DNA from: Pseudomonas sp. GM41(2012)
GTDB taxonomy: Bacteria; Pseudomonadota; Gammaproteobacteria; Pseudomonadales; Pseudomonadaceae
Direction: 5' to 3'
Length of the DNA: 64,000 nucleotides
Assembly (NCBI RefSeq): GCF_000282315.2
Contig: NZ_AKJN02000006.1
Location: forward strand, 620,001-684,000
How positions within the stretch are numbered: the first letter of the stretch is position 1; every line of letters starts with the position of its first letter. The notes under the pieces were generated by a model. That model was not told where the DNA came from. It worked only from the letters and a program-made list of their open reading frames with translations, and searched no databases. A program made the position numbers and the translations under genes. Positions 54,924 to 62,903 of the stretch are shown one piece after another.

Positions 54924-57398
54924 GTGCCGCAACACACCCCCGATCTTCCTCCTGAACTTCGTCCCCTGGCCGAGATGCCGCTGCTCAAGCGTCTGGCCGC
55001 CCGGTTCTTTGGTCACGGCCTGACGCGTCTGCGCGCACAACACCGGGCATCCTGGCTGCACGGCCAGGCCGACGGCTTTCGCAGCGGGCACAGTGCCGGG
55101 GTGGATTACGGCTATAAGGAAGGCAAACTTGAAGGGTTGGAGGAAGGCCGACAGGTATTGTTGATCCGCGACTCGCGCTCGACTGAACACCGGCCGCCCA
55201 ATGTTGACGACAATCTGTTCGACGATTGGCGTCTGCCGTTGAGCGCTGAGTTGAAGAAGCGCATGAAGACGGATGTCGCTCGACTGCTGCCATCGCACGC
55301 CCAGCCCAGCGCCGCGCAGTGGAAAATGATCTTCAGCGACACGCCCTCGACCTCGGTGATTGCCGGTGCGGGTGCGGGCAAGTCGACGACGTTGGTGTTG
55401 CGTATTTTGCTGCTGACCCATTATCTGGGGTTCGAGCTGAGTTCAATGACGGTGGTGACCTTTACCCGTGAATCGCGCAAAGACTTCATCAGCAAACTGA
55501 TCGAGCTGTTTGCGCTCTGGGGCCGGTCGCTCAGTTTCAAAGAGGCGCGCGATCTGGTGCGCACCTTCCATTCGCGAATCCTGCCGATGGTTCGCAGTCT
55601 GCCGGGTTTCGAGCGCCTGCAAGCCTTCGAAAACCTCAGTCACCGTGCGCAAAGCGGCGATGAGGAGGTCGACAGCAATCCTTTCGACCTGCGCATCAAC
55701 GACGCCCAGCGCCAACAACTCAACGCTTGTTATCACAGCCTGCACACGCGCAATGAGCGCTTTCGCGAATTGATCACGCCATTGTCCCGTCATGCGCTGC
55801 AACTCAAGGAGCTGGAGCGCGATCACCCGGACGTGCAGAAACGCATGGCCGTGACCGAACTGGCCGCCAAGCGTGATGAAGAACTCTGCGACACTATCGA
55901 AGATTTGTGGTTTCGCGCGGGTGCCTGGCCGATCAAAGGCATTGAGCCGAAGCGCCAGACGTTCGATATCAACGGCTCGACATTTCATTGTCATGGCTAT
56001 ATTCCGAGCCTGGACGCTTGGGTGGTGCTGGGATTCGATCCCCGGGAAAACCCGCAGGTCAGCCGCCCCAATGCCAAATTGAGCGTTCGTGCGGAATGGG
56101 CGGTCAAGCGCACCCTGTTTCAAGCTTTCTGTCGTAAGCCATTGATATGGCTAGATAGTTACGAGTCATCAAAGCGTGTATTGGCGTCTCTTGGAGGCGA
56201 TGCCAGTGCCGGGCCGGGCTTCGATTACAAGGTCAAGGGCGAGCTGAGCTCTGCGCCGTTACTGGACAGTTTTGTCGCTGCCGCCGGATTTATCGAGAAT
56301 CTTGGCCTGGATGTACCCAATGCCGTGGGCCAGATGAGTTTTGCCAAGGAGGACCCCGACCGGTTTTTCTTTGAGGCCTTGAGCCTGTACTGGCGAGCGC
56401 TGGAAGATCATCTGCTCGATCAGAAGCCACCGGTGATGACCTACAACCGGATGTTCGCCTTGTTCAGCGAACATTCGCCGGAAAACCTGAAACTGCTGAG
56501 CGATGAGCTGCTCAGGCCGATGTCGCACCTGATGATCGACGAGTTTCAGGACGTATCGCCGCAGATCGTTTCCTGGATTCGTGCGAGCCTGGCGGAAATC
56601 CGCAGTCGGGGGCCGGCCATGCACGTGGGGCGCGGCGCGCAACGTTCGTCGTTGCTTTGTGTCGGCGATGACTGGCAATCCATCTACGGCTGGCGGGGCA
56701 GTTCGCCGACGTACTTCATGGAATTCAACAAGGAATTCCCTTCGCCGAGCACGACCAAGGTCATGCTGAGCGACAACTACCGCAGTCACCAGCACATCAT
56801 CGATGCCGCCGAACATATCGTTCGTGCGGCGCCGGCGATCGCGGGCAAGAAGGCCAAGGCCAGTGGCGAGCCGAAGGCATTGCTGCCGGTTAACGTTCTC
56901 GATCGTGACGATCAAGGCATGGCCAAACGCCTGATGGAGCATTACAGAAAGGGCGATTCAATCTTGATGCTTTATCGAAAAAGCAGCGATAAGTCATTGA
57001 TAGAAGAGCATATTCAGTCTGTAGTTAATGTGGATTCTAGCTTGCCGTACGAAGCGCGAAGGCTCAAGCAGCTGACTTATCACAGCGCCAAGGGACTTCA
57101 GGCCGACGCCGTGTTCCTGCTGGGTGATTGTCAGCACCTGACCAGTTCTCCGTACAAGAATCAGGTCTACCGCATGGCAGGTCTTGGCAAGACAGGCGAC
57201 AGCGAAGCGTACGACAGCGCACAGAAAGACGAGATCCTGCGACTGGCTTACGTCGGCATCACTCGGGCGGTGAGTCATTGCTATTGGTATGTCGATGGGC
57301 AAGACACCCAGGCAGCCAACGTGCCTAAAGCTTCCGATCGAATCGGCAAGGGCAAGGCGTTCTTTGCCGATCACCGGCTGGGCAAGACATCGGCGTAA
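54924..57398 (+). CDS. UvrD/Rep-like superfamily I DNA helicase
   Basis: A protein of 824 residues starting at a GTG with GGAG upstream. The first 110 residues contain a glycine-spaced segment (GQADGFRSGHSAGVDYGYKE). Then come the helicase motifs: Q-like SAAQWKMIF, Walker A GAGAGKST with K153, MTVVTFTRESRKDF (motif Ia), Walker B MIDEFQD with D539, VGDDWQSIYGWRGS (motif III), LSDNYRSHQHI (motif IV), and a C-terminal YHSAKGLQADAVFLLGD and LAYVGITRAVSHC (motifs V-VI). A long insert separates motifs Ia and II. It resembles helicase IV more than UvrD itself. No nuclease domain was seen. Confidence 0.9.
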   Translation: MPQHTPDLPPELRPLAEMPLLKRLAARFFGHGLTRLRAQHRASWLHGQADGFRSGHSAGVDYGYKEGKLEGLEEGRQVLLIRDSRSTEHRPPNVDDNLFDDWRLPLSAELKKRMKTDVARLLPSHAQPSAAQWKMIFSDTPSTSVIAGAGAGKSTTLVLRILLLTHYLGFELSSMTVVTFTRESRKDFISKLIELFALWGRSLSFKEARDLVRTFHSRILPMVRSLPGFERLQAFENLSHRAQSGDEEVDSNPFDLRINDAQRQQLNACYHSLHTRNERFRELITPLSRHALQLKELERDHPDVQKRMAVTELAAKRDEELCDTIEDLWFRAGAWPIKGIEPKRQTFDINGSTFHCHGYIPSLDAWVVLGFDPRENPQVSRPNAKLSVRAEWAVKRTLFQAFCRKPLIWLDSYESSKRVLASLGGDASAGPGFDYKVKGELSSAPLLDSFVAAAGFIENLGLDVPNAVGQMSFAKEDPDRFFFEALSLYWRALEDHLLDQKPPVMTYNRMFALFSEHSPENLKLLSDELLRPMSHLMIDEFQDVSPQIVSWIRASLAEIRSRGPAMHVGRGAQRSSLLCVGDDWQSIYGWRGSSPTYFMEFNKEFPSPSTTKVMLSDNYRSHQHIIDAAEHIVRAAPAIAGKKAKASGEPKALLPVNVLDRDDQGMAKRLMEHYRKGDSILMLYRKSSDKSLIEEHIQSVVNVDSSLPYEARRLKQLTYHSAKGLQADAVFLLGDCQHLTSSPYKNQVYRMAGLGKTGDSEAYDSAQKDEILRLAYVGITRAVSHCYWYVDGQDTQAANVPKASDRIGKGKAFFADHRLGKTSA

Positions 57399-57430
57399 AC
57401 CATCAAAGATCGTCCGAACGCGGCCCGAAC

Positions 57431-57497
57431 CTTCGGCAGCTCCTACATGTGAATGCATACACCTGTAGGAGCTGCCGGAGGCTGCGATCTTTTGATC
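57431..57497. repeat. REP pair after the helicase gene
   Basis: Inverted CTTCGGCAGCTCCTAC / GTAGGAGCTGCCGGAG with a loop of about 18 bases, the same type as the elements at 5.97 and 11.37 kb. Confidence 0.8.
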
Positions 57498-57512
57498 CAT
57501 GCCCCACAAAAA

Positions 57513-57531
57513 AGCCCACTTAACGTGGGCT
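57513..57531. terminator. Small hairpin terminator between convergent genes
   Basis: AGCCCAC and GTGGGCT form a stem over five bases, with AAAAAA on the left and TTGTTGTTT on the right, so it can act in both directions. Confidence 0.75.
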
Positions 57532-57551
57532 TGTTGTTTGAAGTTCAGCCT

Positions 57552-57824
57552 TCAGGCATAGCTCCTGAGGGCGGCTGGCGGAATGAAAGCCTCAAGCTCG
57601 TCTTCCACCGCTTCGATTATTCGTTCTACATCCGCGGCATTCATTACCGTCGCGCAAGGAATACCGGCGATGGCGATCATGGTCTCGCCACTGGCACGGT
57701 CAAATAGACGGGCAATCATGCTGCCCGGCGCATCCATGCTCGCCTCGAAACCCATGGGATGAAAATGCCAGCGCATCAGCTGGCAGGCGTTTGGAAAAGT
57801 GACTTTACTGAACCCTTTATTCAT
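57552..57824 (-). CDS. Small DUF1652-like protein
   Basis: Encodes 90 residues: CQLMRWHFHPMGFEASMDAP, then ARLFDRASGETMIAIAGIPC and a helix DVERIIEAVEDELEAF. This pattern fits DUF1652, a family of small soluble proteins found mainly in Pseudomonas, with no known function. It is probably a single-gene unit, convergent with the helicase gene. Confidence 0.7.
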   Translation of the reverse strand: MNKGFSKVTFPNACQLMRWHFHPMGFEASMDAPGSMIARLFDRASGETMIAIAGIPCATVMNAADVERIIEAVEDELEAFIPPAALRSYA

Positions 57825-58087
57825 ATACAGCCCGCCTTATTCATCGAGCGCTTCCTTTAGCTCATGTTAGGAGGGAAGAGCCTTCAATGGCTCAACCGGT
57901 GACTGCCTTTAAAAGTAGCATCCGGATGTGAAAATAATGTGGATTTTTCAGGTCGTTTAGCGATTGGTTCAGTTTTTTTGATGCAGATCACGGGAATCGC
58001 CGGTGTCCGGCAGTTGGCTGTCACGGGTTGGTCATTGAAGCTGAGACGGAATTTCGGCAAGCTCGGCATTTTCTCGCCGAGTCCTTT

Positions 58088-58903
58088 ATGCACGCCGATG
58101 ATGATGGTCCGCTGCAAACCCAGGCCACGGGCGACACGGTGATGCGTTATCACTTGCGCTGGAAGCACCGGGACCTGGACGGGGTGATGGCGCTCTATCA
58201 CTCAGAGATCCAGTACAGCGATTTTTTCCAGAACCGTGTGATGGGGCTGTCCGAATTACGTGAATACGTGCGCAGCAGCATGCCCCGAGATCCCGATGAG
58301 GCCCTGGAGCATTCGGACCGTATTCGTCTGGACGGCAACACGGCGTTCATTCAGTACCGTATAACCCTTCGTGGCGGTGAAGACCTGGTGTCGTTCCGGG
58401 CCAGCGAGGCGATTACCGTCCGTGACGGACTGATCTGGCGGGTCAACGAATACGCCTCGCTGGTGCATGAACAGCCCTCCAGCAAGGTCGCCAGCAGCCA
58501 ACGCCCGGCGGTCAGTCGGCTCGGGCTGTCTGCGCGCCAACTGAGTTTCATGGCTGAAGACTTGCAGCAGTATTTTCAGCGCCAACAACCTTATCTCGAT
58601 CCCGAACTCGACCTGCAACGGGTGGCGAAGGAGTGCGGGTACAGCCGCAATCAGATTTCCTACCTGCTGAATCAGGTGCTTGGCCAGAGCTTCTACCGAT
58701 ACGTCAACCAGGCGCGCCTGCAGCATTTGCTCGCGGCACTGGATAACGCCACGCCGCCACTGCGTATCGACGAACTGGCGTTTGCCGCCGGGTTCAATTC
58801 GCTGTCGGCGTTTTACAGCTGCTTCCGTCAGCACACCGGCCAGTCGCCCAAGGCCTACGTAAAACAAATTTCTTTGCGTGCACGCGCGCAAGACAGCCTC
58901 TAA
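58088..58903 (+). CDS. AraC-family regulator with SnoaL-like N-terminal domain
   Basis: A protein of 271 residues from the ATG at 58088; a TTG at 58028 or an ATG at 58142 are alternatives and none has a strong ribosome site. Residues about 15-130 look like a SnoaL/NTF2 pocket domain (RYHLRWKHRDLDGVMALYHS, YSDFFQNRVMGLSELREYV, FRASEAITVRDGLI). The AraC domain is C-terminal (LQRVAKECGYSRNQISYLLN, ELAFAAGFNSLSAFYSCFRQ). An NTF2-type fold in place of the usual cupin is less common. It lies 50 bp before the oxidase gene and probably controls that operon. Confidence 0.85.
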   Translation: MHADDDGPLQTQATGDTVMRYHLRWKHRDLDGVMALYHSEIQYSDFFQNRVMGLSELREYVRSSMPRDPDEALEHSDRIRLDGNTAFIQYRITLRGGEDLVSFRASEAITVRDGLIWRVNEYASLVHEQPSSKVASSQRPAVSRLGLSARQLSFMAEDLQQYFQRQQPYLDPELDLQRVAKECGYSRNQISYLLNQVLGQSFYRYVNQARLQHLLAALDNATPPLRIDELAFAAGFNSLSAFYSCFRQHTGQSPKAYVKQISLRARAQDSL

Positions 58904-58953
58904 GTCCACGCACTAGGATCGACGCCATCGAAGTTTGAGCGGCGGAGTCTTGC

Positions 58954-60357
58954 ATGTCGGCGTGGCGCACTATCAGTTTGTGGATGGATCAACTCGACGA
59001 GCCACTATTGGCGCGTCCGCCGCTGGAACAGGATCTGGACGTAGACGTCGCCATCATTGGCGCGGGATACACCGGCCTCTGGACCGCGTACTACCTCAAG
59101 CGCCAGGCGCCCGACCTGAGCATTGCCATCGTTGAAGCGCAAACCGCCGGTTTTGGCGCCTCGGGGCGTAACGGCGGCTGGCTGATGGGCAATGTGCTGG
59201 GCGAAGACCGCTTGCTCGCCGACTTGCCGCCCGAACAACGTCGGGCTTCTTTCGATTTGCTGCACGGCATTCCGGATGAAGTCGGAATGGTCCTCGAACG
59301 TGAAGGCATCGACTGCGATTACCGCAAGGGCGGGGCGCTGTATTGCGCTGCCCGCTATCCGGAACAGGAAGCCAGCCTTCGGCACTATCTCGACACGCTC
59401 TATAGCCAGGGATTGACCGAAAGCGATTACCGCTGGCTTAGCCCCGAGCAGTTGGCGCAACAAATCAGAGTCGCCAAACCTTATGGCGGTATCTATGCAC
59501 CGCACGTTGCGACCATTCACCCGGCAAAGTTGGTGCGAGGTCTGGCTCGGACGGTGGAGAAAATGGGCATCAGGATTTACGAGAACAGCCCGGTCACCCA
59601 ATGGCAATCGGGTGGCCTGCGCACGGCGAAAGCCTTGGTTCGCAGCCGTTGGATCGTGCCGGCGGTCGAAGGTTACTCGGTCACCTTGCCACCGTTGGGG
59701 CGTTATCAGCTGCCGGTGCAAAGCTTGATAGTGGCCACCGAGCCGTTATCCGCCGCCACGTGGGATGAAATCGGCCTGAGTCGCGGCCAGGCCTTCAGCG
59801 AAAACAGTCGCCAGGTCACTTACGGTCAGCGCACGGCTGACAACCGGTTGGTGTTCGGTGCGCGAGGCGGTTATCAGTTTGCAGCCAAGTTGCGTCATGA
59901 CTTCGACTTGACCACCAGCGAAGTGGAGCTGCGGCGTTATCTGTTTGGCGAACTCTTCCCGCAACTCAGGAACGTGCGGATTACCCACGCCTGGGGCGGC
60001 AATCTGGGAATGTCCCGGCGTTTCAAGCCGCACATGCTGTGCGATCAGGCCAGTGGTATCGCCTTGTCGGGAGGCTATGGCGGGGAGGGCGTCGGTGCCA
60101 GCAACCTGGGCGGCCGGACGCTGGCCGACCTGATTCTGCAGCGCGACACCGAGCTGGTTCGCCAACCGTGGGTCATCCAGGGAGGACTCGACGCGCTCAA
60201 GGCCTGGGAGCCGGAGCCCTGCCGCTGGCTTGGTTACAACGCGATCATCCGCAGCTTCGCCCATGAAGACCAGACCCTGGCCAACCCGGCCACCGCACCC
60301 TGGCGTCGCAAACTGGCCACCGGTATTGCCGGCTTCATGGAAGGTTTCATGCAGTAA
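58954..60357 (+). CDS. FAD-dependent amine/amino acid oxidase (DAO/PuuB-like)
   Basis: A protein of 467 residues. The N-terminal dinucleotide site is VDVAIIGAGYTGLWTAYYLK, followed by GASGRNGGWLMG, typical of the DAO family that includes gamma-glutamylputrescine oxidase. The C-terminal FAD segment is HAWGGNLGMSRR and GGYGGEGVGASNLGGRTLAD. The adjacent PotF-type binding protein suggests that a polyamine or related amine is the substrate. Operon with the cupin and binding-protein genes. Confidence 0.88.
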   Translation: MSAWRTISLWMDQLDEPLLARPPLEQDLDVDVAIIGAGYTGLWTAYYLKRQAPDLSIAIVEAQTAGFGASGRNGGWLMGNVLGEDRLLADLPPEQRRASFDLLHGIPDEVGMVLEREGIDCDYRKGGALYCAARYPEQEASLRHYLDTLYSQGLTESDYRWLSPEQLAQQIRVAKPYGGIYAPHVATIHPAKLVRGLARTVEKMGIRIYENSPVTQWQSGGLRTAKALVRSRWIVPAVEGYSVTLPPLGRYQLPVQSLIVATEPLSAATWDEIGLSRGQAFSENSRQVTYGQRTADNRLVFGARGGYQFAAKLRHDFDLTTSEVELRRYLFGELFPQLRNVRITHAWGGNLGMSRRFKPHMLCDQASGIALSGGYGGEGVGASNLGGRTLADLILQRDTELVRQPWVIQGGLDALKAWEPEPCRWLGYNAIIRSFAHEDQTLANPATAPWRRKLATGIAGFMEGFMQ

Positions 60358-60400
60358 ACGGTGCGTTCTTCATCTACAGGCTCAATCGACAGGTACTCCC

Positions 60401-60742
60401 ATGAGCATCACGCAATTCAAGAACACCGCAACCCTGAAGCTGGAAGAGTCGAATCCGGTCGCCGTGCCGCTGGGCTTGCCCGTGGCAGTGGCCTCAACCA
60501 CCAGCGTTGAGCGCGACGATGGCGTTGAAACCGGCGTCTGGGAATGCACGCCCGGCCGCTGGCGGCGGCAGATCGTCGCCCAGGAGTTCTGTCACTTTAT
60601 CCAGGGGCGCTGCACGTTTACCCCGGATGACGGTGAAACCCTGCACGTAGAAGCCGGCGATGCACTGATGTTGCCAGCCAACAGCCTCGGAATCTGGGAT
60701 ATCCAGGAAACCGTGCGCAAGACCTACGTTTTGATTTTTTGA
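60401..60742 (+). CDS. Small cupin-domain protein
   Basis: A protein of 113 residues with a single cupin fold of the DUF861 type: GVWECTPGRWRRQIVAQEFCHFIQGRC and then a GDALMLPANSLGIWDI strand. It starts at the ATG 60401-60403 with AGG 8 bases upstream, 43 bp after the oxidase. Similar cupins accompany polyamine-catabolic genes; the ligand is unknown. Confidence 0.85.
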   Translation: MSITQFKNTATLKLEESNPVAVPLGLPVAVASTTSVERDDGVETGVWECTPGRWRRQIVAQEFCHFIQGRCTFTPDDGETLHVEAGDALMLPANSLGIWDIQETVRKTYVLIF

Positions 60743-60789
60743 TCCTCTGATTGCCTGCCAACAACAACAAACCCATCAGGAATCGACTC

Positions 60790-61875
60790 ATGATCCGAAA
60801 GACACTGACTCTGGCTCCCCTTGCGCTTTTCGCGACCCTCGGCCACGCGGCCGAGACCGTCAAGATCTACAACTGGTCGGAGTACATCGCCCCGGACACG
60901 ACCAAAAACTTCCAGAAAGAAACCGGGATCGCATTCAGCTACGACGTCTTCGACAGCAATGAAACCCTCGACGGCAAATTGATGACCGGCAACTCCGGCT
61001 ACGACGTGGTGTTTCCGTCCAACCACTTCATGGCGCGGCAGATTCAAGGCGTGGCGCTGAAGAAGCTCGACAAGAGCCAACTGCCGAACTGGAAAAACCT
61101 CAATCCGGCGCTGCTCAAGGCCTTGCAAACCAATGACCCGGGCAACGAACACGGCTTCCCGTATCTCTGGGGCAGCACCGGCATCGGTTACAACATCGCC
61201 AAGGTCAAGGCCGTGTTGGGTGATAACGCGCCAGTGGACTCCTGGGACCTGATTTTCAAACCCGAAAACATGCAAAAGCTGCAGAAGTGCGGCGTGGCGA
61301 TCCTCGACAACGGCCCCGAACTGTTGCCAGCGGCGCTGAACTACCTGGGCCTGCCGCATCACAGCAAGAACCCGGAAGACTACAAAAAGGCTGAAGCGCT
61401 GCTGATGAAAGTCCGCCCGTATGTCAGCTATTTCCACTCGTCCAAGTACACCAGCGACCTGGCCAACGGTGACATCTGCGTGGCCGTCGGCTTCTCCGGT
61501 GACATTCTGCAAGCCGAAAATCGCGCGAAAGAAGCCAAGAACGGCGTCGACATCGGCTACGAGATTCCCAAGGAAGGCGCCGCGATCTGGTTCGACATGG
61601 TCGCCATGCCGGTAGACGCCCCGGACGAAAAGGCCGGCTACGCCTTCATGAACTACCTGCTGCGCCCGGACGTCATGGCAAGCATCAGCAACTACGTGCA
61701 CTACGCCAACGGTAACGAACAGGCCGACAGCTTGATCGACCCGGCGATCAAGAATGACACCAAGGTCTACCCGAGCCCGTACATGATGGGGAAATTGTTT
61801 GCGCTGGAGGCGATGCCCCTGAACATTGACCGGGTTCGTACGCGGGTGTGGAACAAGATTCGGACCGGGAGTTGA
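60790..61875 (+). CDS. Periplasmic polyamine-binding protein, PotF/SpuD type
   Basis: A protein of 361 residues with a signal peptide (LTLAPLALFATLGHAAE) and the family start VKIYNWSEYIAPDTTKNFQK. The conserved PYLWGSTGIGYN and VGFSGDILQAENRA segments shape the putrescine/spermidine site. No permease or ATPase gene follows, so it must feed a transporter encoded elsewhere. The start is the ATG at 60790-60792 with AGGA 8 bases upstream. Confidence 0.92.
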   Translation: MIRKTLTLAPLALFATLGHAAETVKIYNWSEYIAPDTTKNFQKETGIAFSYDVFDSNETLDGKLMTGNSGYDVVFPSNHFMARQIQGVALKKLDKSQLPNWKNLNPALLKALQTNDPGNEHGFPYLWGSTGIGYNIAKVKAVLGDNAPVDSWDLIFKPENMQKLQKCGVAILDNGPELLPAALNYLGLPHHSKNPEDYKKAEALLMKVRPYVSYFHSSKYTSDLANGDICVAVGFSGDILQAENRAKEAKNGVDIGYEIPKEGAAIWFDMVAMPVDAPDEKAGYAFMNYLLRPDVMASISNYVHYANGNEQADSLIDPAIKNDTKVYPSPYMMGKLFALEAMPLNIDRVRTRVWNKIRTGS

Positions 61876-61967
61876 GGGTTCATTTCTTGTAGTCATTGGG
61901 TGCTCATCGGGTTGACTGACACGCTGTAGATTCCAGGCTTCCTTTCGATGGATCAGGAGGCAATGGA

Positions 61968-62426
61968 ATGCCTGTTTGTATAAATGCGGGTCAGCTACGC
62001 GTTGGTCGTTTCTCTGAGTCCGGACGTATTTATCTGCTAACGGCTGTCGTTGACCAACGGCAGCCGTTTTTTGCTGATTGGCGATTGGGGAGGTTGGTCG
62101 TTCAGGAGTTGCGTCAGGTGCAGGAGGCGGGTTGGGCGGATTTTTTGACGTGGGTTGTGATGCCAGACCCTATGCATTGCCTGGTGCAACTGCACGACAA
62201 AACACTGGCCGAGCTAATGTGCCGCATAAAGTCCCGGAGTAGCCTGGCGGTCAATCAGGCGTTAGGACGGCGAGGGCGGCTGTGGCAGAAGGGCTATCAC
62301 GATCGTTCGGTTCGGCGGGAGGAGGACGTGAAGGCGCTTGCTCGATATGTCGTAGCCAACCCAATACGAGCAGGACTAGTGACGCGCGTTCATGATTATC
62401 CGCTGTGGGATGCGTGTTGGTTGTGA
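61968..62426 (+). CDS. REP-associated tyrosine transposase (RAYT) with altered HUH motif
   Basis: A Y1-type transposase-like protein of 152 residues. RAYTs recognise and cut REP sequences. The usual MPxHxH metal site reads MPDPMHCL here: P68 stands where the first His is expected, and H70 is kept. The catalytic Tyr is Y127 in RYVVANPIRAGLV, and LWQKGYHDRSVR is also typical. Loss of a metal-binding His should impair nicking. CAGGAGG lies 7 bases before the ATG. A large REP pair follows directly. Confidence 0.88.
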   Translation: MPVCINAGQLRVGRFSESGRIYLLTAVVDQRQPFFADWRLGRLVVQELRQVQEAGWADFLTWVVMPDPMHCLVQLHDKTLAELMCRIKSRSSLAVNQALGRRGRLWQKGYHDRSVRREEDVKALARYVVANPIRAGLVTRVHDYPLWDACWL

Positions 62427-62433
62427 GTATCTG

Positions 62434-62543
62434 ACGACTGCTTCGCAGTCGAACGCAGGCTGCGCCAGCTGCTACAGGTTTCGCGTACACCGCAATCCTT
62501 GTAGCAGCTGCCGAAGGCTGCGTTCGGCTGCGAAGCAGTCGCC
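62434..62543. repeat. REP pair next to the RAYT gene
   Basis: Arms beginning CGACTGCTTCGCAGTCGAAC and ending GTTCGGCTGCGAAGCAGTCG face each other, with inner GCAGGCTGCGCCAGCTGCTACA / TGTAGCAGCTGCCGAAGGCTGC stretches. It starts eight bases after the RAYT stop. The hairpin differs from the TGCTCGCGA class elsewhere in the window and is the likely substrate of this RAYT. Confidence 0.85.
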
Positions 62544-62903
62544 AAAATCTAAAACCCAACAAATCTCCAACTAATATCAATGCGCTGGCACTCATACTAA
62601 TAACTTACTAAAAGTGAGACCCCATCGACAAAAAGAAACTTACCTCTATTTAATAATTAAATATCAAATCGTCAGACAATTTGCGCAAGCCGCCATCTAA
62701 CAAACAATATTTCGACAGCGCAGGCATTGTTTCCGGGTACTTGCAGGAACAACTCAATTTGACGTCAAAAAAAATGTAGACGGTTGATTTCAAATTGTGT
62801 CAGTTTTCTTTCGCCTTCATTGGGCGAGTGATAGGACGATCTCGCCAGAGATTGTCGCTGTCTGACAAAAAACTGTTCCATAGCTAAACAAGGAAGTGTG
62901 TTT
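62544..62903 (+). promoter_or_regulatory. aprA upstream region
   Basis: 360 AT-rich bases with no gene. They contain TTTAATAATTAAATATC near 62650 and the leader of aprA. The drop in GC compared with flanking genes is typical of a regulated promoter; no sigma boxes are certain. Confidence 0.5.
62888..62897 (+). promoter_or_regulatory. RsmA/RsmE binding site over the aprA ribosome site
   Basis: ACAAGGAAGT matches the consensus A/U-CANGGANG-U/A at every fixed position and includes the Shine-Dalgarno bases, seven bases before the ATG. In related fluorescent pseudomonads AprA is under Gac/Rsm control, so repression of translation here is expected. Confidence 0.75.

Noticed and set aside
57884..58201. 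105-codon minus-strand frame near the AraC gene
   Set aside because: No ribosome site, overlaps the start of the AraC frame, and no motif.
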